A stretch of 64,000 nt of DNA from Paenibacillus phyllosphaerae (GCF_014192105.1 NZ_JACHXK010000001.1:558001-622000); one strand, 5' to 3'. Shown: positions 26,090 through 34,381, numbered from the stretch's first letter. Numbers and translations: made by a program. Notes: generated by a model from the sequence alone, not told the origin.

Positions 26090-27079
26090 ATGGACAGCGG
26101 AACGCATTTGGTCATGGGACTTGGGCTTGCCGGCCTGGCTACCGTCGACCCTGTCGTCACTGCCGATCCAACGGTCTACTCGGCCATTCTGATCGGCACG
26201 ATTGTCGGGTCGCAAGCGCCAGACTTGGATACGCTGCTGCGGCTCAAGGGCAATGCCATCTATATTCGCAACCATCGCGGCGCCTCGCATTCGATTCCGG
26301 CGATCGCGATCTGGACGTTACTGATCTCCTTCTTGCTGCAACTTGCCTACGGGTTCACGTTGCCTTGGCTCCATCTTATCGGTTGGATCTTGCTTGCCGT
26401 CGTGATCCATGTATTCACGGATCTGTTCAACACGTATGGCACGCAGGCTTACCGGCCGTTCTCGAAGAAGTGGGTGTCCTGGAACATCATCCATATCTTC
26501 GACCCGGTCATTTTCACCGCCCATGTGATCGCCATTACCTGTTGGGCGCTTCGGCTTGCAGATCCCGCTTATTTGTTCCCGGGCCTGTATGCCGTCCTGA
26601 TCGTCTATTATCTATGGAGAGTCACCGCCCGCTACTCGCTTCACAAGCGGCTTCCTTCCCTAGATGATCATTATGAGGACCAGGATTCGTACCTGCTCAT
26701 TCCGACCATTTCCTTATACGATTGGAATGTGGTGAAGCAACGGGCAGACGGCTCCTACGTCATCGGAGATCTCAAACACGGCAGCAAGCTGCGCTGGGTG
26801 GACAGTGCCCGCTGCTCGGATCATCCGGCCGTCGAACAGTCGATGAACGACCGTTCGATTCAGTCATTCTTGTCGTTCACCTCGTTCGCCTGCGCGGAAG
26901 TGAAAGAACATTCCTGGGGCTATGAGGTCCGCTGGTCGGACGTTCGTTACCGCCATCGCAAGCAGTATCCCTTCGTCGGCGTGCTGCTCATGGACTCGGA
27001 ATACAAGACGCTCGGCTCCTATGTCGGCTGGCTCAGCGATGAACGGCTGCAAAAACGGCTGCGCATGAATACCTATTAG
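26090..27079 (+). CDS. YfhP-like membrane-bound metal-dependent hydrolase (DUF457)
   Basis: A 329-residue protein with about five spans in the first 190 residues. Conserved acidic/histidine sites are MDSGTHLVMGLGLAG at the start, GSQAPDLDTLLRLKG near 43 and RNHRGASHSIPA near 60. This is the DUF457/YdjM/YfhP pattern. A soluble C-terminal half (about 195-329) follows. The substrate is unknown. AGGCAGGTG precedes the ATG. Confidence 0.82.
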   Translation: MDSGTHLVMGLGLAGLATVDPVVTADPTVYSAILIGTIVGSQAPDLDTLLRLKGNAIYIRNHRGASHSIPAIAIWTLLISFLLQLAYGFTLPWLHLIGWILLAVVIHVFTDLFNTYGTQAYRPFSKKWVSWNIIHIFDPVIFTAHVIAITCWALRLADPAYLFPGLYAVLIVYYLWRVTARYSLHKRLPSLDDHYEDQDSYLLIPTISLYDWNVVKQRADGSYVIGDLKHGSKLRWVDSARCSDHPAVEQSMNDRSIQSFLSFTSFACAEVKEHSWGYEVRWSDVRYRHRKQYPFVGVLLMDSEYKTLGSYVGWLSDERLQKRLRMNTY

Positions 27080-27109
27080 TGGCACACTGGCAAACCTTGA
27101 CGAAAGAGC

Positions 27110-27146
27110 GTCCCTTCTTGCAGAATAAAGAAGGGACTTTCTTTTT
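27110..27146 (+). terminator. Terminator after the YfhP-like gene
   Basis: GTCCCTTCTT (27110-27119) pairs with AAGAAGGGAC (27128-27137), followed by a T-rich tract. Confidence 0.85.
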
Positions 27147-27204
27147 GCCTATGGGGAGCGAATCTTTCGGTTCCCGGCGGATACACGGTCATGATTGCGC
27201 GCAT

Positions 27205-27234
27205 ATAAAAAGGCTCAAGGTTTCCCTTGAGCCT
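27205..27234 (-). terminator. Terminator of the first SASP gene
   Basis: On the minus strand AGGCTCAAGG-gaaa-CCTTGAGCCT with T5 after it, 27 bp past the SASP stop. Confidence 0.9.
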
Positions 27235-27260
27235 GGTGTGGCCAACTCACAATCCGTTAA

Positions 27261-27485
27261 TTAACGGAATTGCGAACCGGACAGTTGTTGTTCGGCGATT
27301 TGTACAAGTTTGCGAGTGATGTAGCCACCAAGCGAACCTGCATCGCGTGTCGCGAAATTGCCGTAGTAACCGTCTGCAGGAATTTGGATACCAAGCTCCT
27401 GAGCAGCCTCGTATTTCAGTTGTTCCAGTGCTGCGCTTGCTTGAGGTACGACCAGCGTATTGCTGCTGCGAGATTGTCCTGCCAT
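27261..27485 (-). CDS. Alpha/beta-type small acid-soluble spore protein
   Basis: A 74-residue SASP. It has VVPQASAALEQLKYEAAQELGI and DAGSLGGYITRKLVQIAEQQL, the two conserved alpha/beta-type segments. The GPR cleavage site lies around KYEAAQELG (E-A/x-Q). These proteins coat spore DNA and protect it from UV. AAAGGAG precedes the ATG by 9 bases, and a sigma-G-like -10 (CATACTA) is upstream. Confidence 0.96.
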   Translation of the reverse strand: MAGQSRSSNTLVVPQASAALEQLKYEAAQELGIQIPADGYYGNFATRDAGSLGGYITRKLVQIAEQQLSGSQFR

Positions 27486-27514
27486 GTGGAATTTCTCCTT
27501 TCATCCTCTGCACT

Positions 27515-27546
27515 TAGTATGTGTTGCAAGCTTGCAAGCTTATTAT
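27515..27546 (-). promoter_or_regulatory. Sigma-G-like promoter of the first SASP
   Basis: On the minus strand CATACTA (27515-27521) matches the sigma-G -10. The best -35 candidate is TAATA, 19 bases upstream (about 27541-27545), so only the -10 is strong. Confidence 0.6.
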
Positions 27547-27619
27547 GATACGTAAGCGAGAAGAATATGCTTAGATTTGAATCTTATTTTTCAAAACCTT
27601 AAAAGGAGTGTCTTCCACC

Positions 27620-27796
27620 ATGTCCAAGCCTATCTCATTACTGTTCGCTATCGTCTCCGTATTGCTCATGACCGCTACCGGTATTGCCATCAGCTACAAC
27701 GCTTGGCTCACTCTTGCACTCTTCGTGCTGACGATGGGCTGCATCGGCTACGGGTTCGTGCTCAAAGCTAAACTAAGACGCCGCGCGCAGGGTTAA
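27620..27796 (+). CDS. Small two-span membrane protein (YlaF-like, DUF5325)
   Basis: A 58-residue protein with two hydrophobic segments and a basic end (LKAKLRRRAQG). The layout is like B. subtilis YlaF (DUF5325), function unknown. AAAAGGAGTG lies 10 bases before ATG 27620, so this start is better than the one 12 bases earlier. A bidirectional terminator follows. Confidence 0.72.
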   Translation: MSKPISLLFAIVSVLLMTATGIAISYNAWLTLALFVLTMGCIGYGFVLKAKLRRRAQG

Positions 27797-27816
27797 CCCC
27801 TGCCTTCGCGGCGTTT
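27778..27816. terminator. Bidirectional terminator between the DUF5325 and trpS genes
   Basis: ACGCCGCG...CGCGGCGT outer stem with a GCAGGGG/CCCCTGC-like inner pairing around GTTAAC, overlapping the small gene's stop. Confidence 0.75.
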
Positions 27817-27832
27817 GTTCTGTTGTCTTCTA

Positions 27833-28819
27833 TTAGCGCGGCAGCAAGAAGCCCATCCGCTCTTTGACGTCGCGCACCGTCTTGCTCGCCGTCTCCGTTA
27901 CGCGTTCCGCGCCTTGCTTGAGAATATCATGCACGGCTCCGGAGCTGCGAATCTCCTGATAACGCTGCTGCAGCGGCTCCAGCGTCGCGACGACATGCTC
28001 AGCCAGATCCTTCTTGAACGCGCCGTAGCCCTGCCCCTCATACTTCGCTTCGATCTCCTCCAGCGACATGCCTGCACAATGCGAGTAAATGCCCATCAGG
28101 TTGCTCACTTCCGGCTTCTCGGCCGGGTTAAACTTCACCTCGCGGCCGGAATCGGTCGTCGCGCGGCTAAGCTTCTTGCGAATGACGTCCGGCGGATCGA
28201 GCAGCGCGATATAGCTTGCCGGATTCGGGTTGCTCTTGCTCATCTTCTTCGACGCATCATCGAGCGACATAATCCGTGCGCCTACCTTCGGAATGTACGG
28301 CTCCGGAATATTGAAGTAATCGCTGAAGCGGGAGTTGAAGCGGCCCGCCAGATCGCGCGTCAGCTCCAGATGCTGCTTCTGGTCGTCGCCGACCGGCACC
28401 AGGTGCGCATTGTAGAGCAGAATGTCCGCCGCCATGAGCGTCGGGTAGACGAACAGCCCTGCGCCGACCGAGTCCTTGCCCTGCGACTTGTCTTTGAATT
28501 GCGTCATCCGCTCGAGCTCGCCCATGTACGCGAGCGTCGTGAACAACCATCCGAGCTCGGCATGCTGCGGCACATGCGATTGGATGAACACGTTCGCTTT
28601 GTTCGGATCGATGCCGGCAGCCAAGTAGATGGCGGCTACCGCTTCGGATTGTTCCCTCAGCGCGGCAGGATCCTGCGGCACGGTGATGGCGTGAAGATCC
28701 ACGACCATGAAGAAGCATTCATGCGTGTGCTGAAGCTTCACGAAATTTTGGATCGCGCCAATGTAGTTGCCGAGCGTCAGCTGGCCGCTTGGCTGGATGC
28801 CTGATAGGACTCTTTGCAT
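27833..28819 (-). CDS. trpS: Tryptophan-tRNA ligase TrpS
   Basis: A 328-residue class I aminoacyl-tRNA synthetase. The HIGH-equivalent is QPSGQLTLGNYIG at residue 9, GDDQKQHLELTRDLA is near 145, and the KMSKS loop (KKMSKSNPNP) is near 195. Length and motifs fit bacterial TrpRS. The leader carries a T-box with a TGG specifier, but about 440 bases containing a dispersed repeat lie between the T-box terminator and the start codon. GGGGAGG precedes the ATG. Confidence 0.96.
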   Translation of the reverse strand: MQRVLSGIQPSGQLTLGNYIGAIQNFVKLQHTHECFFMVVDLHAITVPQDPAALREQSEAVAAIYLAAGIDPNKANVFIQSHVPQHAELGWLFTTLAYMGELERMTQFKDKSQGKDSVGAGLFVYPTLMAADILLYNAHLVPVGDDQKQHLELTRDLAGRFNSRFSDYFNIPEPYIPKVGARIMSLDDASKKMSKSNPNPASYIALLDPPDVIRKKLSRATTDSGREVKFNPAEKPEVSNLMGIYSHCAGMSLEEIEAKYEGQGYGAFKKDLAEHVVATLEPLQQRYQEIRSSGAVHDILKQGAERVTETASKTVRDVKERMGFLLPR

Positions 28820-28873
28820 AGTGGTTATGCCTCCCCTTCACTTTTAAAGAAAACTTCTTCTTTTTTAAAACAA

Positions 28874-29016
28874 TTCCCCCTCCCTAAGTCCCTCCTGAGG
28901 AGGGATTCCGAGGGCACGCGCCCTCTGGACACCCCGAATCGGCGACTTCTGCTACGCGGCCGTCTTCGATGAGACTTGGGTGCGTGGCCCGCTTTTGTCC
29001 GCTTCGGACAAAGCTC
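28874..29016 (+). repeat. Hairpin-rich dispersed intergenic repeat, copy B
   Basis: Blocks shared with copy C: CCCCCTCC...GGAGGG, then GAGGGC-N5-CCCTCTGGACACCC (about 28910-28935), then TACGCGGCCGTCTTCGAT (28953-28970), then GGCCCGCTTTTGTCC-gctt-CGGACAAAGC (about 28987-29013) with a loop of only 4 bases. It sits in the trpS leader. Confidence 0.78.
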
Positions 29017-29100
29017 CGGGTTAGGCGCTCTTCCGCGGCTTGTTCGCCTCGATGGAGTGGAAGGGTGTTGCTTTCGTTGGTGGATTGATGCGTTGGTGCT

Positions 29101-29259
29101 GGGACTCGCTTGTGACCTGCGGTCACAGGCTTACTGCGAATGTGCACTTGAGGTGCACGAAGTTCCTTTGGGACTCGCTTGTGGCCACAAGCTTACTGCT
29201 AGCGCGCACTTGATGTGCGCTAATTGCGTCCGTGCACTTGGGTGCACGAAGTTCCTTTT
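29101..29259. repeat. Imperfect tandem repeat in the trpS leader
   Basis: Two units, 29101-29169 and 29170-29259, both start GGGACTCGCTTGTG and end GGTGCACGAAGTTCCTTT. They contain three hairpins of the type GTGCAC-TTGAG-GTGCAC. It directly follows copy B and may be its variable end. Confidence 0.8.
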
Positions 29260-29264
29260 AAAAC

Positions 29265-29530
29265 AAAAAAGCCCTTCCTCCCGTAAGGGACGAAGGACCG
29301 TGGTACCACCCTAATTCGCTTGTCTGCCCGCTTCAACATGAAGCATGCGCGAACAAGCCTTGAGTTCCTTAACGCGGAACGAAACGATAGCCGCATACTG
29401 CGTTCGACCGAACGCTTTCCTCAGCCCTGCTCCGGGATCCATTCACCGCGCTCGCTCCGACCGGTTCGCACCAACCACCGGCTCTCTGACAGATACGACT
29501 GCACGATTACTTATTCCCATCCTCGCATTT
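29265..29530 (-). ncRNA. Tryptophan T-box riboswitch
   Basis: On the minus strand the leader has the AGAGAG motif in stem I, the specifier region GGTGAATGGATCCCGG with TGG (Trp), the T-box AGGGTGGTACCACGG (about 29299-29313 on the plus strand) and the terminator CCTTCGTCCC-ttac-GGGAGGAAGG with T6. Uncharged tRNA-Trp should favour the antiterminator and trpS expression. Confidence 0.94.
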
Positions 29531-29536
29531 ACGTAG

Positions 29537-29564
29537 ATTATAACTCCCGTTTTCGAAAAGTCAA
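29537..29564 (-). promoter_or_regulatory. Sigma-A promoter of the trpS leader
   Basis: On the minus strand TTGACT (29559-29564), 16-base spacer, TATAAT (29537-29542). Confidence 0.85.
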
Positions 29565-29725
29565 GCAACACTTTCCAATTTAATGCCAATTGGGCGAATT
29601 GAATGAAATTGTCTCAAGTGGTTGTCCTGTGCGGCTCCTCGCACGCATATCTTAGTAACTAAGACAAAGACAAGTTCACGCTTTAGAAACCAAGACAAGT
29701 TTTCTTCGAAAGGAGTTTATGCCCC

Positions 29726-30760
29726 TTGAGTGTCGTCTATCGCTTTGGCACACCGCTCTTGGGCGTCGGCTGCCTGCTCATGCTGATGCTCATTCTGGCC
29801 GATCATGGTCTAATCGAACAGCTCTCCTCCATCGACAGCGAGGTGCTGCAATCTTTCAAGCTGCTGTTTATCGGCATCATATTGGAAACCTTCCCGTTTA
29901 TCCTGCTTGGCGTCATCGTATCGGCCATTCTGCAAGTGTTCGTCTCGGATGAAAGGCTTGCCCGCATTACGCCCAAAGGTCCCGTAGGCGGCGTCCTATT
30001 CGGAAGCCTGCTCGGCCTGCTGCTGCCGCTATGCGAATGCGGCATGATCCCGGTCGTGCGCAGATTGATTCGCAAAGGCATGCCGGCCTACATCGGCATG
30101 ATCTTTATTTTCGCCGGACCGATCATCAATCCCGTCGTCTTCACTTCGACCTTCACCGCGTTCCGCGGGCAGCCGAGCATGGCTTACTCCCGCCTTGGGC
30201 TTGCGCTGGCCGTGTGCGTCATATTCGGCGTCGTGCTGTACAAGTTCATGAAACGCGATCCGCTCAAGCATGATGCCTATTCCCTTGCCAAAGCCAATAA
30301 CGGCATCGCCGGCATCTACGAGCATGACCATTCGGCCGGCAACAAAGGCTTGCGCGGACGCATAACGGCCACGCTCGCCCATGCCTCTGACGAGCTGTTC
30401 GACATCGGCAAATACGTCATTCTCGGCGCATTCCTGACCGCGCTGGTCCAGACGACGATCGACCGTGAAATATTACTGTCCCTCGGCAGCGGCGCGATCC
30501 AGGGTAGTGCTTTCATGATGGGCTTCGCGTTCCTGCTATCGTTATGCTCCACCTCGGACGCCTTCGTCGCGTCTTCGTTTAACGGCGTATTCCCGCCCGG
30601 CGCGCTCCTCGCCTTCCTCGTATTCGGGCCGATGGTCGACCTGAAAAGCACGCTTATGCTGTTGGCGACATTCCGTACGAAGGTTGTCGCGGCCATGATT
30701 GCTTTGCTGTTCGTCCTCGTGCTGGCGGGATCGATTATTACCGGACACTTGCTCATGTGA
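29726..30760 (+). CDS. YcgR-like permease (UPF0718/DUF318)
   Basis: A 344-residue protein with about eight to ten spans. The DUF318 features LPLCECGMIPVVRRLIRKGMP near residue 100 and LLSLCSTSDAFVASSFNGVFPPG near 275 are clear. The family acts as a permease or efflux-type protein with an as yet uncertain substrate. It is always paired with a TIGR03943 protein, as here and in B. subtilis ycgR-ycgQ. The start is TTG 29726 with GAAAGGAG about 10 bases upstream. Confidence 0.85.
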   Translation: MSVVYRFGTPLLGVGCLLMLMLILADHGLIEQLSSIDSEVLQSFKLLFIGIILETFPFILLGVIVSAILQVFVSDERLARITPKGPVGGVLFGSLLGLLLPLCECGMIPVVRRLIRKGMPAYIGMIFIFAGPIINPVVFTSTFTAFRGQPSMAYSRLGLALAVCVIFGVVLYKFMKRDPLKHDAYSLAKANNGIAGIYEHDHSAGNKGLRGRITATLAHASDELFDIGKYVILGAFLTALVQTTIDREILLSLGSGAIQGSAFMMGFAFLLSLCSTSDAFVASSFNGVFPPGALLAFLVFGPMVDLKSTLMLLATFRTKVVAAMIALLFVLVLAGSIITGHLLM

Positions 30761-30788
30761 AGCTTTCACGGCAGAAAGGATGATGACT

Positions 30789-31700
30789 GTGGCAACGAAT
30801 GACCGCAGACGGTTCGTTCACCATCTGGTGCGCGCCGCGCTGCTTACGGGCTTCGCCCTATTCATCGCTCATCTGGTCATGCAGGATAATCTCGGGCTGT
30901 ATATCGCCCCGCGTATGGCAACTTTCGTCAAGCTGTCCGCGCTAGCGCTGTATGTGACGGCGATCTATCAAGTGTATGCCGCCCTGCAGGCGTGGAACGG
31001 TCAACAAGCAGCCGACTGCGGTTGCGATCATGAGCCCCCAAGCTCGATTACCAAAAATATCATCGTGTACGGCCTGTTCATACTGCCGCTCGCGCTCGGC
31101 TTCGTCCTGCCGGAATCGACGCTAGGCAGCTCGCTTGCCGCCAAGAAAGGAATGACGTTCGGCGGCGCCGAAACGCTGCAGGCATCGAGCGGCGGTCAAG
31201 CGACGCTGCCCGCTGCGGCGATGGATAGCAGCGCCGGCGGCGCAAATGCGCTTTTTCCATACGACGAATATACGAAATCCTACGCCGCATATGGCAAGCA
31301 GCTTGTTCAGCAGCCGGCGATCGACGTCACGGACAAGTGGTTCATCGAGACGCTTACTACGATCGATCTATATCGGTCGGCATTCCAAGGCAAGACGGTT
31401 ACCGTCAGCGGCTTCGTGTATCGGGATGAAGCGATGGGAAGCGAGCAATTTGCCGTCAGCCGGTTCGCTATGAATTGCTGCTCCGCCGATTCTCTTCCTT
31501 ACGGGCTCATGGTGAAATCGGATCAAGCCGCTGCATTCCAGAAAGATACGTGGGTGAGCGTTACCGGAACCGTCGAGGAAGGCAGCTACGACGGCGGCCC
31601 CATCCTGCAGCTGAATGTGACCCGGATTACGCCGATCGCCGCGCCGTCCTCGCCTTACGTGTATCCGGATTATAATTTTGACCAACAGTTCGACTCTTAA
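30789..31700 (+). CDS. YcgQ-like TIGR03943-family membrane protein
   Basis: A 303-residue protein. Two or three N-terminal spans and a CGCDHE motif near residue 78 are followed by a soluble outer domain with the family's FVYRDEAMG...FAVSRFAMNCCSAD segment near 225 and a GLMVKS strand. The CxC and CC cysteines suggest metal binding, which is inference. GTG 30789 is chosen since AAAGGA lies 8 bases upstream; the two ATGs at 30780 and 30783 overlap that site. Confidence 0.82.
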   Translation: MATNDRRRFVHHLVRAALLTGFALFIAHLVMQDNLGLYIAPRMATFVKLSALALYVTAIYQVYAALQAWNGQQAADCGCDHEPPSSITKNIIVYGLFILPLALGFVLPESTLGSSLAAKKGMTFGGAETLQASSGGQATLPAAAMDSSAGGANALFPYDEYTKSYAAYGKQLVQQPAIDVTDKWFIETLTTIDLYRSAFQGKTVTVSGFVYRDEAMGSEQFAVSRFAMNCCSADSLPYGLMVKSDQAAAFQKDTWVSVTGTVEEGSYDGGPILQLNVTRITPIAAPSSPYVYPDYNFDQQFDS

Positions 31701-31739
31701 CTGGAAAAAATTACTTCCGTTTCCTCTGTATCCGTTTTC

Positions 31740-31769
31740 GCATAAACATTCATCCAACTAACCATACTA
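31740..31769 (+). promoter_or_regulatory. Sigma-G promoter of the second SASP
   Basis: GCATA (31740-31744), 18-base spacer, CATACTA (31763-31769). This is a full match to the sigma-G pattern gHATR-N18-cATWHTA. Confidence 0.85.
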
Positions 31770-31795
31770 TGATTACACAAGGGAGGTGAACACAG

Positions 31796-32023
31796 ATGGC
31801 AGGACAAGGACAATCCCGCAGCAGCAACACTCTTGTTGTACCTCAAGCTAGCCAAGCCCTGGACCAATTGAAATATGAGGTCGCTCAAGAGCTCGGCATC
31901 CAAATCCCGCAAGACGGCTACTACGGCTATATGGCAACACGCGATACTGGCGCCATTGGCGGTTACATCACTCGCAAGCTCGTTCAAATAGCGGAGCAAC
32001 AACTGGCTGGTACATATCGCTAA
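31796..32023 (+). CDS. Alpha/beta-type small acid-soluble spore protein
   Basis: A 75-residue SASP, highly similar to the one at 27261-27485: the same SRSSNTLVVPQAS start and GGYITRKLVQIAEQQL end. Differences cluster in the middle (YMATRDTGAIGG against NFATRDAGSLGG). GGGAGGTG precedes the ATG by 7 bases, a perfect sigma-G promoter is upstream and a terminator follows, so it is a single-gene forespore unit. Confidence 0.96.
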   Translation: MAGQGQSRSSNTLVVPQASQALDQLKYEVAQELGIQIPQDGYYGYMATRDTGAIGGYITRKLVQIAEQQLAGTYR

Positions 32024-32043
32024 TAACGAGCTCTAGCAATAAC

Positions 32044-32082
32044 AAAAATGCTGCCTCTCCTTACGGGGGCAGCATTTTTCTG
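32044..32082 (+). terminator. Terminator of the second SASP
   Basis: AAAAATGCTGCC...GGCAGCATTTTT, a near-perfect stem around TCTCCTTACGGG, with a T tract. Confidence 0.9.
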
Positions 32083-32089
32083 TATGTGG

Positions 32090-32542
32090 CTATGAGGACG
32101 AATCCCTGAATGTTTGTTGTCCGTGCTTCGGCTGATATCGGAACATGCTGCTCGCGACGTTCATGTTGTAGTTCGACTCCATCGTAATGCTTGCCGACCA
32201 GTTCCCCTTACGGACGCTGAAGTCGAATTTGATCTCCCCGTGCGTCCATCCCCGCTTATAGCGAAGCGAATCCACGGCCAGCTTGCGGAAAGCTTGCACC
32301 TGTTCGAACGACAGGCCTTGCTCGCTCTCCTGCTCTTCTATAATGCCGTTACGGCTCTCAATGGGATTGTGGCAAATCCCATACTTGCCGACGACATTGT
32401 TGCGAATATGTAGGATGACTGTACCTGCTGCGGCATGCGTTAATTCTGCTTCCATTTGCCGAAAAACGTAATCTACCTGCCGCGCAAGCGGCATTGCCTC
32501 CATGCTCATCAATTCCATACACCTCGTTAAGTGAAATTTCAT
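32090..32542 (-). CDS. Conserved-looking cytoplasmic protein of unknown function
   Basis: A 150-residue protein with no signal peptide or span. Segments such as GTVILHIRNNVVGKYGICHN, DSLRYKRGWTHGEIKF and ITMESNYNMN look constrained, but I recognise no family. ATG 32542 has GGAAAG at 5 bases; ATG 32554 and ATG 32518 are alternatives. It is divergent from the chemoreceptor gene. Confidence 0.6.
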   Translation of the reverse strand: MKFHLTRCMELMSMEAMPLARQVDYVFRQMEAELTHAAAGTVILHIRNNVVGKYGICHNPIESRNGIIEEQESEQGLSFEQVQAFRKLAVDSLRYKRGWTHGEIKFDFSVRKGNWSASITMESNYNMNVASSMFRYQPKHGQQTFRDSSS

Positions 32543-32709
32543 AAATCTTTCCATTAGTTCCTAAGACTCATTATATGCCAGTCTTCTTACAATTTTCAAA
32601 CATTTTTTATAAAATTCTTACATCTTATTTCATTTTTCTTTCAAAAATGACACCATCAGATTAGTTTCAGTGCCACATGTCGACCTAAAGTACTGTTTTT
32701 AGACAAATA

Positions 32710-32737
32710 TAGACAACCAAAATGCCGATGTTATAAT
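32710..32737 (+). promoter_or_regulatory. Overlapping sigma-A and sigma-D type promoters of the chemoreceptor gene
   Basis: Sigma-A: TAGACA (32710-32715), 16-base spacer, TATAAT (32732-32737). Sigma-D: GCCGATGT (32724-32731) differs by one base from GCCGATAT and has CAAA 16 bases upstream. Motility control would fit the gene. Confidence 0.6.
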
Positions 32738-32793
32738 AAGGAAAGTTACCTAGAATAATTTGGCTATAGGTCGAAAGGGGCGCGTTACGTTCG

Positions 32794-34044
32794 ATGAATT
32801 GGTTGCACTCTTTATCCATCCGCAAGAAATTAATGATAGGCTTCTATTTGAATGTGGTATTGTTCGCCATCCTGTTGCTTGTCGCATTGCTCGTCTCTGA
32901 TGGTTCGCTGCTCGCTGGTCTCATCATCATTGCTGTGATCGCCATTCTTACCTTCCCGATTGCACTTTTCTTCGAGCGATCCTTAACGAGCACGATCGAG
33001 GAGATGAAGACGATTGCGTATTCCGTCTCCAAAGGTGACTTCACCCAGAAGCTCGATACGGCCAAAGGCGGCGAGCTTGCTCATGCATTCAACAACATGA
33101 CCACCAAAATTCGCGATATTCTGAAAGAAACTTCCGGTATCTCCACGGTCGTCAACGATTCAAGCAGTACGATCTTCAGCAAGAACAATGAGCTGAAGCA
33201 AGTGATGGATCAAGTGTCCGCCTCAGCCGGAGAGCTGGCGACGGGCGCCTCCGAAATCTCCTCCGATATTAGCGTGATGGCTGACTCCATCCGCGATATG
33301 GAGCATAGCTTCACTAATTACGTGGAAACGACCAAGCAAATGAACGAACGCTCCGAACTCGCGCTTACCCTGGTCGACAAAGGCCGTCAAGCCGTGGAAA
33401 GCCAAGCGGACGGCATGAAACGCAACGTGGAAGCGACCGCGAACGTCGCCGCTTCGATCGAAGATCTGGCGCATAAAGCGGACGGTATCTCGGCCATCAC
33501 GCATACGATTTCGGAGATTGCCGAGCAGACGAATCTGCTGTCGCTCAACGCTTCCATCGAGGCTGCACGCGCAGGCGAGCACGGACGCGGCTTCGCGGTC
33601 GTCGCTCAGGAGGTACGCAAGCTGGCGGAGGAATCCAATTCCGCTACCAAGGAAGTCTTCACGCTGGTCAAAAGCATTGAAGCCGCCGTTAAGCAAGCCA
33701 TTACCGGCATTCAAGCCAATGAAGAGGTCGTGAAGCTTCAGACCGAAGCGCTCCATCAGACCGAGCAAACCTTTGCCGAAATTATCGCAAGCGTCCAGTT
33801 CATCAGCGAACAGATCGGCCACTTCGCTGCCGAAAGCAACGCGATGCTCGACAGCACGCGCAAGATTTCCGACACCATTCAGAACATCTCGGCGATTACC
33901 GAGCAATCCGCTGCCGGCACGGAGCAGGTGGCTGCCTCGATGAACGAGCAGATCGCATCGGTACAAGCCGTCATCTCGGAGACGGAGCGGATGCAGCAGA
34001 ATGTGAGTCAGCTACAGCGGACCATATCGGTGTTTAAAGTTTAA
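32794..34044 (+). CDS. Methyl-accepting chemotaxis protein without extracellular sensor domain
   Basis: A 416-residue receptor. Two membrane spans (about 15-35 and 40-60) are separated by only a few residues, so there is no outer ligand domain. A HAMP region follows (about 60-112), then a long coiled coil with the kinase-control tip [28 protein letters not shown] near 245. Methylation-type glutamines and glutamates flank it. It may sense membrane or cytoplasmic state or pair with another receptor. A sigma-D-like promoter lies upstream. Confidence 0.9.
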   Translation: MNWLHSLSIRKKLMIGFYLNVVLFAILLLVALLVSDGSLLAGLIIIAVIAILTFPIALFFERSLTSTIEEMKTIAYSVSKGDFTQKLDTAKGGELAHAFNNMTTKIRDILKETSGISTVVNDSSSTIFSKNNELKQVMDQVSASAGELATGASEISSDISVMADSIRDMEHSFTNYVETTKQMNERSELALTLVDKGRQAVESQADGMKRNVEATANVAASIEDLAHKADGISAITHTISEIAEQTNLLSLNASIEAARAGEHGRGFAVVAQEVRKLAEESNSATKEVFTLVKSIEAAVKQAITGIQANEEVVKLQTEALHQTEQTFAEIIASVQFISEQIGHFAAESNAMLDSTRKISDTIQNISAITEQSAAGTEQVAASMNEQIASVQAVISETERMQQNVSQLQRTISVFKV

Positions 34045-34064
34045 GGGGCGCCTTAACCCTTTCT

Positions 34065-34360
34065 TAGCCTCCCCCTTCCCCCTCCATCGGAGGGGAACCA
34101 GAGGGCCCCGTCCCTCTGGACACCCGGAATAAGCGTATCTCGTTACGCGGCCGTCTTCGATCTGTCCTTTCGGGGTTGGCCCGCTTTTGTCCCGATGACG
34201 CTTGCATGTCGATTCTCCATGCAAGCCGTCATTTGGGACAAAGCTCTGCGTTCGAGCTTCGTTCATTACTTTGGTGCCTTGGGGTGGTGACCTGCTGATT
34301 TTAAGCAGATAGCGAGACCATGAGCTGACTATCGCTTGACGCCCACTTTGTGGACACGCT
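34065..34360 (+). repeat. Hairpin-rich dispersed intergenic repeat, copy C
   Basis: The most complete copy. Blocks in order: CCCTCC-atc-GGAGGGG; GAGGG-ccccgt-CCCTCTGGACACCC; the 29-base block (34144-34172) identical to copy A; a long stem from CTTTTGTCCC (34184-34193) through ATGACG-CTTGCATG to CATGCAAG-C-CGTCAT and GGGACAAAG (34235-34243); TTCGAGCTTCGTTC (34251-34264); and the 37-base block (34324-34360). It lies between convergent genes. Confidence 0.82.
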
Positions 34361-34381
34361 TACCTAAATACAAGTGCAATT

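Noticed and set aside
27815-28804. Long open frame antisense to trpS
   Set aside because: Arg/His/Leu-rich, low-information product; trpS on the other strand is certain.
34012-34266. Possible gene in repeat copy C (and a similar one at 28884-29147 in copy B)
   Set aside because: Both frames read IEDGRV...SGCPEG because of the shared repeat DNA; no ribosome site and no conserved start, so I treat the region as non-coding.
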